DNA from: Diplocarpon mali
Taxonomy: Eukaryota; Ascomycota; Leotiomycetes; Helotiales; Drepanopezizaceae
Assembly (NCBI GenBank): GCA_024741835.1
Contig: JAENRP010000103.1
Coordinates: 43,026 to 107,025, forward strand
Length of the DNA: 64,000 nucleotides
Reading direction: 5' to 3'
This document shows positions 34,248-44,165 of this stretch, piece by piece. Position 1 is the first letter of the stretch; every line of letters starts with the position of its first letter. A program made the translations under genes and the position numbers. The notes under the pieces are model-generated. The model saw only the letters and a program-made list of their open reading frames with translations, had not been told where the DNA came from and did no database searches.

Positions 34248-34860
34248 CTCGCAAGGCTTTGCAAGATCTTTGTGAGGAGAGCTGCAGGTAGATCTGGCAG
34301 AACAGCAGCGTTATAAATATATATATTATCCTCCATGGTCGCCACCCCTAGTGCACTTGAGCAACACCGACCTCGAAATCTCATGATCTGGGAAACTCTC
34401 CGCTTACCGCAAGTCATGATCAGTAGACCTCCTTCCCGCTGGTGAGATTCCGCATTGTGATACCCATCGGTCTTCTCTGGCCGGGTGGAGGCTGCGTTGG
34501 CCTGCTTGTCAATCTGGCAGGATGGCTGACCCGATGGTGCCTAGACCAGCCATGCTCGACTGATCGACTGATCGACTGGAAGAGAGGGCTGGGCTTGTGT
34601 GCAAAGACGCCGAGGAAGCTGGGTGCAAGCAATCCGCGCACTCGTGCTGTACTCCCCGAAGGCTGCAGCACCTCAATCCCAGAAGCTACCCAGACCTGCA
34701 AAGGCGGAAGATGCAGCATCTTCGCGAACCAAGCTCCCAAGCACTTGGTGATGGAGGGCATCGTAGCCGCTTCACCGAATCTTTTGCTCGAGTCGGGAAA
34801 AGTAGGTGTCGTGGGAGAGAAGGTGTGATAACTCCGTGTTTAGGCAATAGCCTTACCTAA
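34248..34860. other. Upstream region of the multicopper oxidase
   Basis: Promoter-side sequence of the oxidase, including an AT run at 34312-34330 about 70-80 bp upstream of the start codon that could serve as a TATA-like element. A short direct repeat of CGACTGAT lies at 34558-34576. No gene recognised. Confidence 0.45.
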
Positions 34861-35093
34861 GCCAGAATGAGTATTACTACGCTCTATATCACTTGACTTA
34901 CAACTGATATAATATAAAGAGAGTTTACTGCGCTAGATCTTGTACTGTCCAAGATATAAATATTGAATCCATCTCGCCTATTTCAAGTTCAGAAACAGAA
35001 AACATTACCGCAAAATTAGTATACGAGTTGCAGTAAGTATATAGCTGAGCCAAACAGTGATAAAGAGAGACATCGTAACATCTAACGTCACAG

Positions 35094-35250
35094 AGGGACT
35101 GAATAGCTTCACCGCTCGAGTATAACCTCTAAAGGGACAGGAGCTGCGTAGGAGCCAGTTGTCGCTTCGCTACTCTGCGTACTATATCAAGTGCGCTTGG
35201 CAGCTTGCTACATGACTAGGGGAAGCCCCTGTGCAGCGCTGTCACACTTC
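35094..35250 (+). repeat. Diverged direct repeat, copy A
   Basis: Left copy of the pair. Its best-conserved stretch is at about 35184-35250, with the block CATGACTAGGGGAAGC. It is longer than copy B by an insertion near 35150-35170. Confidence 0.65.
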
Positions 35251-36384
35251 GTAAACACCTAAAATTCTGTATTCCACGTCTTTGCACAATTCTAGTAAGT
35301 AACAAAAGGTTCGTCTTCACCAGGGAAATTTACAAGGAATACGCCTACTGGTATTTACATGACCATTTGCTGCTTTCAATGCCCCCCCAAATCCTGTTCG
35401 ACTCACAGCTAATATTCAGTATACCCAAGGTATGCTACAGACCCTACGAAAACGACCGACCCGCGATCAATGATTACAGTGTCAAAATCTCTCTCTCAGA
35501 GCTAGCTAGACTCAGGGCAATACTACTTTTCAATTATACCTTACTATCGATCAGCCTTGTATACAGTACTACATCTTACCAAGCGACCCCTCAAAAACAC
35601 CGCACCATCCATAAGCGTACCTTGATACAAAATACCAAGGGAGTAATAAATCAGCATTGCCAATTATCTCAAAACCATATCGACATGCACAGACTAAATC
35701 CTCGGAATACTTTAGCCATACACGCAGTATCAAGCCAAGAGTTACCCTTCCCTCCTAGCGGTCTCTAAACCTCTTATTGTCCAGCGGGATAGTCAATTAC
35801 AAGACCCTAGAAGCGGCCTCGACCCCTATATGTGCTTTCGACGACAGCTAAGAGCGTTACGCAGTTTGCCCGTACTCATCACTCCAGACCGCACTCAAAG
35901 TATACACTCTTTGCAGCCTGGACAATTCTCGCCTGGGATCGCTAGATACGTTGTGCGTGCCCGAAGTATCACCTATTTGTAGTCTGCGCAATCCTAGAGG
36001 TTTCTTTTGCGGGAGAGATGTATATAGCAGTATAACCTGATAGCCTGATACCGGGTGCGGTGCTGTGCACTTCAACCCCACGGGTGTAATATAGCATCGG
36101 ATTTAGGTATATTCGTGGATAAAATCTTATGAGAATAGAAGACTCGCCATCGTTAATCACGGATTGGTCCTCCGCATCACAATGCCGGATAGCCTGAAGA
36201 CCAGATGTTGCAGAGATGCACAGCAGTGATTGAAGCTAAAGGAGCATAGATCAAATATCTAGGGAGAGCAAGCTGCATGGCGAGGTATATCCGTAGACTA
36301 CGAACAGCTGGTCTTCCGGGCGTGTACGAAGTAGCCCTTCCTGTCGCCACCGATCGACTCTTGGGATTAACGGACGGTATGAGT

Positions 36385-36511
36385 GTGAGAGTGGATGGCT
36401 TCACCGCTTAGCTTTGACCTCCGAAGGGATCGTAGATACGGTTCGCTGAGCGACTATATCAGCGGCGCCTGGCGGTCTGCTACGTGATTAGGGGAAGCAC
36501 CGGCGCAGCGC
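36385..36511 (+). repeat. Diverged direct repeat, copy B
   Basis: Right copy of the pair, same orientation as copy A, with CGTGATTAGGGGAAGC and a nearby GCAGCGCTATTACAC. Differences from copy A are mainly transitions. Confidence 0.65.
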
Positions 36512-36780
36512 TATTACACATGAAACTTGATCTTATCACAACACAAATCTGGTTAGTTTACTTACTTATAGGGCTCCGAATTATAGAATAGGATATCGTA
36601 CTGTTGTAACCTTATTTACCTCGCTGAGAATCAAGTCTAAGTGATTGTATACCCATGCAATGCGACCAAAAACGACGTTATATTCGGAATAAATAGTTGT
36701 ATGAACGCCTCGGGTCTGACCCAATAAGAGTATTAGTACCTTTATTCCTTCTCGCCTAGTGACGCTGCTCTCCACCAGAG

Positions 36781-38352
36781 AAAAGAAGAGCGATTCCAGC
36801 AGGGTTCTCTACCTTCGAAAGCAAGATATGGCACCTGCTTACTTGTGACACCCGCGTTCCCTTCGAGCCCCGGGCAGACGAGTCGGTGAATTGTGCCTCT
36901 GGAGGTCCTGAGGTGGTGTCCCGGCGCGAAAACAGCGGGCAGTGTCGGGTCCCGAGACCGAGGGATTGGAACCCGGCTGAAATGCCTCGACCTCCAAGCA
37001 GGCCTGGTATGGCGGATAATGAGACATCGCCAGGGCGTGGTGAGCGATGTGGTCAGATTTAGCATGGTCATATGACTTGGATCACGTGACTATTCCTCTC
37101 CACCGTGAATGAGAATGCCCGGAACCTCCTTTCGGACTCTATTTTCCTTTGGGGTCGTCGGGGGATTGCCAAACTGCATGATATGAAACCATATCTCCCA
37201 TTGGTCTGAGTTTGACCCTGCTAGGGCCCACCGGTTCCCACCGCACCTCCTGGGCCAGATGGTCGCCGTTGAAGCAGAAGAGTTCCGGAGCAGATACAAT
37301 CATATGGGACATGTGGCGGAGGCTTTCGGAGAGATTCCTCTCCCTGGATCCACTACTCGCTTCGTTGGGAGCCACGCGCACGTGCGTACCAAGGTAGTAA
37401 ACACCGCACGCCCGAAGCGAGAGTAAACCCGGCCAGCCCCTACAGTCTGTGCTGAGCGCAGGTATGTGCACTTTCGTTTTCGTGTCGACGCATCCTGTGT
37501 GGGATGTTCAGGTCACTTGGGCCCCCGATCTTCATCTTCTCCGACTGAGCTCGTAAAGTCACCGGCAACAGCTCAGGGGCAGAGCGGAAGCGAGAACGGG
37601 TAGCCTGGGGCGTGCTTGAACAGAGCAACGGTTCTGAATTACGGGTCGGGCCAACGACTCATACTAGAAGAGAACTCAATCCCAAGCGCGGGAACTGTCA
37701 AGACCCAGGAAAAGAATAGGCGGTCATACTCACGGCACGATGATACGGCCCTCGAAGTCAGCAGTACGCGAGCTTAGAGGGCTATGAGGTATTCGCCGGC
37801 CGGCTTAGCCAGGATACAGGTCTCGACACGACTCCATACACCCACTCACCCACCGAACCTGATAGCTTGTGATGTTTGACACATCTCAAACCCCCAAGGA
37901 GGCTGTACCCAACACTACAGATCTCTCCAAGCTGTACACACTGGATTGAAAGACCGACATCTTGCTGGTATTTACCGTTGCCACGCGTGGCGAATGGTGT
38001 GGTGCCTAGCGACCCGGGGGAGGGGGGCGTTGGGACATTATCGTCACTTCACCACCATGTATTCCAAGAGATTCGGCGGCTTTTTATCATCCTCAATGTC
38101 AAAGAAGTTGCGCTGCCAAGTGGATGGCTGAATCCGGAGTCTTGCTTGCAGATGCCAGTGAGCCAGCTGAGACAGCATGATAGTTGTCCACCTTGGACAC
38201 CGTCCGTCCAGACAAGTGACTTGACAACATTCTTTCGAGCTTTCGATGGGAAGCCTAGTATCGCCAGTATAACTTCGAAGAGCCCTGCCATCATTCCAAG
38301 ATGGAGTTCTCCACCATTCACACCGTGCAGCACCAGCTTCCCATCCTCCATC
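36781..38352. other. Intergenic, upstream of the secreted-protein gene
   Basis: About 1.6 kb of ordinary composition. A minus-strand frame at 37139-37471 (110 codons) is open but has no recognisable motif. An E-box palindrome TCACGTGA is at 37082-37089. It includes the promoter of the gene starting at 38353. Confidence 0.45.
37082..37089. promoter_or_regulatory. TCACGTGA E-box palindrome
   Basis: Preceded by A, giving ATCACGTGA, a good match to sites bound by fungal SREBP-type and Cbf1-type bHLH proteins. It lies 1.26 kb upstream of the secreted-protein gene, so relevance is uncertain. Confidence 0.35.
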
Positions 38353-40415
38353 ATGAAGTGTTCAATTCTCTCGCTTGTGTGCGGGTTTCTCTGCGCCCTA
38401 TCGGTTCTGGGGCAGGTCCCATACGACCCTAGTCCCTTCAACATCATCGGCACAATAAACAGCATGTCTCTAGATGCTGGTGGCGCACTGGCAGGAGGTT
38501 CCATCACAGTCGACGGGCAAAAAATCGTCGTGCCGAAGAATCTGCTCGCCACACTCCCATCTATAACTGTGGCCTGGGGGGAACTTTTCAAAGATGGAGC
38601 TGCGAACCTACCGGGTAGCATCTCCTGGGAAGCTAACGTGAGACGTTGTCGTTGAAGCAGGAAACGAGTAGCTGATATGTGGCTTCCAGGTCATAGGAAA
38701 CAGAGTCAATGGACAGTTTATCGCAGGACTGGTCTACATCGCTCAACGGTCGACACAAATAGTTCAAGGCTTCATCACGGCTATCGATCCCTCCACGGGG
38801 CACTTCAAGCTCAACGGCGGCGCAACGGGTTTCGGAGGAACAGATTGTGTCATCAACGATCCCGTGGGAAGATACGGAAGAGCTTACACCGCAAATCCAT
38901 TGTGGACGGCAGATCCCGACTCCCCAAGCATTCACTCGCAGAATGGGTTTCCGATGTGCATCCCAAGAGGAACATCTGACCCGCTGTGCCCGTCTAAGAA
39001 CCGGCCAGTTGATGCAGCTGGTGTACCTTTGAGGGTCTAGTGAGTCCGAGTCCAGCTCGTGGGAGATGAGTTGAGAGTTTGGTACTGACGGTTGATATAC
39101 AGCACTTTCAAAGACCCCGCCTCGATCACCAGCACTGATCCCGACGCGCGCATTGCAGCGCCGCTACTAGTCGGTGATTATGTTGAGGTTTCAGGCACAT
39201 TTACTGGCGGCGGCCTGCTCGAAGTGTTCAGCTTAAATGCAAATCTGCAATTCCTCACGGCTCCTGGCAAGAAACCAGTATACCTGTGGGTGGAAGAAGC
39301 GATCTTTGGAGTTGTAACGACTCAGGGAGGCGAAAATGGCGAGACCCGAGCGGTCGCATGGACTAGTGACCCTACGACCCCTATTCAGGTAGGTGACCCT
39401 CCTTGATTATCCAGATGCTTTTCTCCTGCATTGCCATGAAATGCGCCTCGAGGAGCATCTGCTGACTTTCCTGCTAGTGGTTTGCCATGGACGTCGACGC
39501 TTGTAGCGGAAACGTGACTGAGAGAAACCTTGTTCTACAGCAGCCGACAACCAAAGTTCCGATCGGGAGAGTCGTCTACAGACTAGGAAAAACGGACGCA
39601 TCTCCGGCTACCAGGCAGTAAGTGGCATTCCGTCATGGATTTCCCCGCAGAGGCAAAAGGAAACCCCGCAACTTCGATTCGTGATTAGCCGCAGAGAACA
39701 TGAAACTAATCTGCACAACAGAGTCGGCTTCCGAGCAACGACAGGAACCACAGTGACTTCGAACGGCATTACCGCTGGGCAATACTTCCAGCCAATCTTT
39801 TCCTACACTTTCCCCGAGCTGACCTCTTTCGGAACTCCTGTCTTCCCGAATCTCTTCGACGTCATCCCCTACCTTGCCAAAGGATCTGGCCCATATTCTC
39901 CAGGCACATTCGGGGTTTCCCCACCGGCGAGCGAAGTACTCGTGGGACAGCTCAGCCCGTGGCCTGGATCATCAGCTCCGGCGACGACTTCGTGCCCTCC
40001 TCGACCGACTGTAGCCCCAGTGACAACTGCCTCCGCAGCCTCAACGATTGATAGCACGAATCCGAGCTCGGTCAACGACATCCCAGCTCCTGATCCAACA
40101 ACTGCAGCTCCAACGACACTGGCCACGGCCACGTCGGCGGCGCCTGCATCAACGTCCATTGTTCCCAAGGATATCATCACAGTCCTCAGCGCATCGCAGA
40201 GCTCATCCCGCGGGGTAATCACTGTGGCATGCAGTGCTTCTAGCAACAACGCTAATGCAAAATTATTCATGGCTGTAGCCGGGCCAAATCCCATCACCGC
40301 AACTGCGATGACTAAGAGCGGAACAACATTCAGTCTGAGCATCAGCGTAAAGGGCAAAGGGACGAGCGTCACCATCACAAGTCAGTTCGGGGGGTCAACG
40401 ACAGTAGCAATCTAG
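38353..40415 (+). CDS. Secreted protein of unknown function, 584 aa, five exons
   Basis: Exons 38353-38637, 38690-39039, 39103-39388, 39478-39617 and 39722-40415. A clear signal peptide, MKCSILSLVCGFLCALSVLG, precedes a globular region of about 400 residues rich in beta-forming residues, Gly and Asp. Notable stretches are FNIIGTINSMSLDAGGALAG, ATGFGGTDCVINDPVGRYGR, VGDYVEVSGTFTGGGLLEVF and VGFRATTGTTVTSNG. There are few cysteines. A Ser/Thr/Ala/Pro linker at about residues 455-510 is likely O-glycosylated, and the final 70 residues form a separate beta-rich module (DIITVLSASQ to GGSTTVAI). There is no GPI signal or catalytic motif. I do not recognise the family. It is probably extracellular or cell-wall associated, possibly a carbohydrate-binding or adhesion protein, by architecture alone. 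Confidence 0.82.
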
Positions 40416-42245
40416 AGGAGAGTCGATCGCCATCGGATATATGTACATAGAGATCGGGCTGATGAATATATTTTGAGCATTTTGTCGGATCAGGCACATA
40501 CTTCTTCTGCAACCGTCCCGTTTCGTGGTAAAGAAGATGCTGAATTTCCTACCTTGAGGTCTCCCCTTCAGGGTATCCATCCATTGAAGTGTTATGCCGC
40601 TGGCATACCAGAATCTCCACGAGGACCCACCATGGTACAGAGATGCAGCTGGCATGTTGTAGGGGAGGTTGGCCATGACGCACTGCTAAAAATATCCTGG
40701 GCCGGATACGAAAATGGGAATAGACACCGAGCGGGACTCCCGAATCGGCATTAATTGGTTCTCTGAAAGGAGAGAAGCTTGCGCCAAGAGGCTTTTGCAC
40801 AAACCAGATAGTAGGTAGCTGGACGAATGTTGACCTCATTGCTGAATCAATCTTTGGTGCAACATCTTGCGTTCTAGCAACCGGAAAAAGGTCCAGGGGA
40901 TTTTTGGAGGCTACGCTATGGCAGCGACGGAGATGCAGAAAATGAATAAACATGGAATGACACTTGGGAATCTCGGAATAAATCAACGCTAATGCAAAGC
41001 AAATTGAATAAGCGGCGCTCTTAATGCAGTGACAGGAGACGGAGGGACGTAACGCAAAGCACGCGTCGACCGCCGGTGTATAAGGCTGGACTACAAAGCT
41101 AAACGCAGCCCCTCTGCAGAGGAAATTCACTGAGCTTAGAGCCGTCAGGTTGAGGCGAACGAAGAGCTACTGACATGGAAAACTCCGCTCCTTCAACGTA
41201 CGAGAATCTTCCGCTCCACCGGAGCGGAGACGGCAGTTGACACCTTGTATGACTGCGTGCTTGAGTTCGAGAATTTCTCTTCCAGCGCGGAAATTCCGAC
41301 ATTTCAACATTGCGTGAGATGCTTAACGACGAGGAATAGCTGTGAGCCACACGTTGCCAGAGGGTGAGATACATCTGTCAGCAGAAACCTCGCAAAGGCT
41401 CATGTAATGGGTTTAGTGCGGCTGCTGGTGGCTTGATGCAAGCTGAAAAATGTCCTGAAATAGTTCTCGGCGCACGCTGTCCTGTAAGCTGCCGTCTGTG
41501 GGCGTAGGTTGTACGAATAAAGTGAGGCGAGTTTCGCCAGAGGTCCGGGTTACCTGTGCCGCCGAGATGCACCTATGTCGCTCTGCTTGGTTTGATTTGG
41601 TTTGGACTGTAAATAAGCTCAACCGCTTGAGTAGGGCAAATGCAGCCCCGGATCTTCGACGATATGAGGGCTCGGAACCAAGATACTGGGACGAAAGGTT
41701 CTCTCCGGTGCGACAGCGGCCATGTGGGATATGTCCACGGGCTGGAAGTCTCTTGTTCTCTAGGGCATCCCTTGGTGTATTTCAAGCCGGTTGAAAGGCT
41801 CGTCTTGACAGGCTGTTGCTGTTCAGACGTCGTGACGCCACCTGAGCAGACGTCCTCGGGTAACATCGCCAATCCCCAAGCAGCGATTAGGATGGCTGAG
41901 TTTCTTGGAAGTTTCTGCACAGTTGTCCTACCGCATAGGAATGCTCAACCCATCTCCTCGTAACTTGATCCCGTCTTGTGACTCTGAGGACTCCCCTGCA
42001 CAGAACGAGCCCCCGAATCCACGGCCATGCGGCATGCGGGCGCTCTTGGCAATAAGTTCCGCATCAGTCCCCCCAGAAATCTACACGCGGCTGCGAGGAT
42101 CTGGAAGAAGCTATAGAAGAAGGCAAAACAGCCAAGACCCCCAAGCTGTCAGACGGCTTGCCACTGTCAAAAGGGTGGAAATTTGCTCGATTTTGGTCAA
42201 GTCACCCGAATACGCCCCTTCATAGCCAGGGTGCACCGAAAGAGA
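40416..42245. other. Intergenic, no gene seen
   Basis: About 1.8 kb between two plus-strand genes. Open frames reach 193 codons on the minus strand (40549-41130) but have no motif and no supporting splice structure. It should contain the promoter of the bHLH gene. Confidence 0.45.
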
Positions 42246-43213
42246 ATGGCATTCCACGGTTATATCTCCTTGAACATGGAGATGCAAGAGAATAAGATCC
42301 TTGAGCAGAGAAACTGGGAGGTGAGTGCTGATGTTTTCTCTGTTCTTGGCGTCGTGCTGAACCTATTGATCCAATAGCACGACTGGTCGAATTGGGAGGC
42401 GTCTCCAGCAGATGCGCCGTCGCTCTGGCAGTATACAGCGACGACGTCGAGTTCAGGAGATCTTGGGCCTTCAATCTGTCTCAACGAGTCCCCAGTTTCG
42501 ACGCATGCAAACACCTCGTCCTTGCTGCCCTCAACGACCAACAGCCCAAGTGGACTAAATTTGCCAGGTGATAGACGATCCGCCCCTTCGGTTCCGACCC
42601 CCGAACGACATATCGGGCCTTTGAAGCGGTCTCTCCCTCAACTCCTTTATATCAATGGAAATTCAAAGGGCGGTGAGAATGAAGAAACTTACGATGCAGG
42701 TTCCTGGGGGTCTAAAATACCTCACGGAATTTCCACCGATACACCGTTAAGGCCAGCACATCGAAGGGCAAAATCATCCAGGGAGTTTGTGACAAATGAT
42801 GCCAAGCGTGCACATACGGTCGTTGAACGAAGTAAGTCAAGTTTGAAAGTGGTGAAGCTGGCTTCCGGCCACTCTGTCTTTTGAACCGCTCTGTAGACTG
42901 ACCAGGGTGTGAAGACTACCGAGAGCGACTGAACGATAAAATCGCAGATCTTGGCTTGTATCTCTTCGAGACATCCTCTGATGGTAAGACTTGCCAATGC
43001 ATCGTCCCAGAGTACCATGAAGACTAACATCCACCAGCCCGCGCGAAACCTTCCAAGTCACTCGTAATGACACGCGCCAAGGAGAGACTCCGACAACTGG
43101 AATCGAGGAACAAGAGCCTGGAAGCAGAAGTCGTGAAGCTGCGGCAGCATATTGCGATCCTGGATCATATCGTCGCTTCGAAAGGAGAGCCGGGTCTGAC
43201 AACTCCGCAGTGA
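42246..43213 (+). CDS. bHLH-leucine-zipper transcription factor, 257 aa, four exons
   Basis: Exons 42246-42320, 42378-42831, 42915-42983 and 43038-43213. The basic region and helix 1 are rebuilt across intron 2: KRAHTVVERNYRERLNDKI at about residues 168-186. His, Glu and Arg stand at DNA-contact positions, and a Tyr precedes the last Arg, the substitution that marks the SREBP-type basic region. Helix 2 (SKSLVMTRAKERLRQLE) runs into a heptad-rich zipper (LESRNKSLEAEVVKLRQHI). The first 160 residues are Ser/Pro-rich and probably disordered. No membrane helix is present, so it is not a membrane-anchored SREBP precursor but a soluble nuclear regulator. The short final exon ends right after the zipper. 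Targets unknown. Confidence 0.88.
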
Positions 43214-44165
43214 TATCTCTTTGATCTGTTGGCTGGCGCGACCGGGCGGAGTAATGGGTGTCTTGGCGACTTGTTGTTAGGTAGGACCAGAGGCTTGGAT
43301 TCGATGATCAGATATATCTGTATATTGCTTTTGAGAGAAAATGCGTTGCTAGCCTGAGAAGAAATAGTTTGCACTATTCTCTAGGAGCGACAGATCAATC
43401 AAATACCTCACAGACACACAGCAGCTGATAGCTATATCACGGGACCTGAGATCCAGTCAGTTAAGATTGGTATGTGATATCGGACCAGATTTTCGTCTGG
43501 TCTCTGAAGGCATTCGCATTGACGACATGGAGACATATCTCGGCCTCAAATTGTAGGTGCATGTTGTTCGTTGTTGTTCGTCTCTATCCAACAGTCTTCG
43601 CAGGGCCGATACAAATTTCTGATGTGAAGAAAATTGACCATTCTGGTTCATCAGTTGAGCCGCCACAAACACCGATTGCCAAGACCGAATCCCCTGACGT
43701 AATCTTACTAATCTGGTCATGGTAAAGCGTACTTCACAAAACAGCGCTGGTCAGTATCGAATGAATATCCAGGCAGGAAAGGCAAGTAGATATCCAGTTG
43801 AACAAAATCATACTTTATTCTGCTGTTGGATTGGAATGCTGTTTCCACCAGATGCTTCGCATTGGATGCTTGCGCGAATCTTCTGACAATGGATGGAAAA
43901 TTAGCTCTTGGTGAGAAAGATGCCTGGGTGCGTACTAATAAGCATAATGGAGGTAGTATTGCCGCCAAAAAATTGGTAGCGAGGACTGATCTTGCATCAA
44001 TCCTTTTTTGCAGCCATGTCTCCTTGCCAAAGGCTCGCCAAGATTGCTACTTACCATCTGTCTCGGGAGAAACGAGTCGTGTGGCAAAGATATAGATGGC
44101 ATCAATTAGGTAAAGTAGGGGGACTTGGAAGGGAGACTAGATACCCCATGTTGCGTTAGCCCTCT
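43214..44165. other. Convergent intergenic region
   Basis: About 0.95 kb between the 3' ends of the bHLH and helicase genes. A plus-strand frame at 43826-44095 (89 codons) has no recognisable feature. No repeat or RNA gene seen. Confidence 0.5.

Larger units (their letters stand above)
34861..36780. mobile_element. AT-rich transposon-like relic with a diverged repeat pair
   Basis: This interval is AT-rich and gene-free. It carries two diverged direct repeats about 1.3 kb apart, at about 35094-35250 and 36385-36511, in the same orientation. Shared blocks include GCTTCACCGCT, ACTATATCA, and a pair of the form GCTACRTGAYTAGGGGAAGC followed by GCAGCGCT. The arrangement is what two decayed long terminal repeats around a short degraded interior would give, but interior frames show no recognisable gag, integrase or transposase. 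Differences between the copies include many C/T and G/A changes, consistent with RIP. Element class and exact ends are not resolved. Confidence 0.45.

Noticed and set aside
36900..36990. tRNA-like T-arm (GGTTCCAATCC on the minus strand)
   Set aside because: No matching A box, acceptor stem or anticodon arm could be placed.
37139..37471. 110-codon minus-strand frame, considered as an enzyme fragment
   Set aside because: Could not match it to any family motif with confidence.
38049..38621. 190-codon frame antisense to the secreted-protein gene
   Set aside because: Sense strand has a signal peptide and phased introns; the antisense has neither.
40549..41130. 193-codon minus-strand frame
   Set aside because: No family feature, no plausible introns, composition unlike the verified genes.
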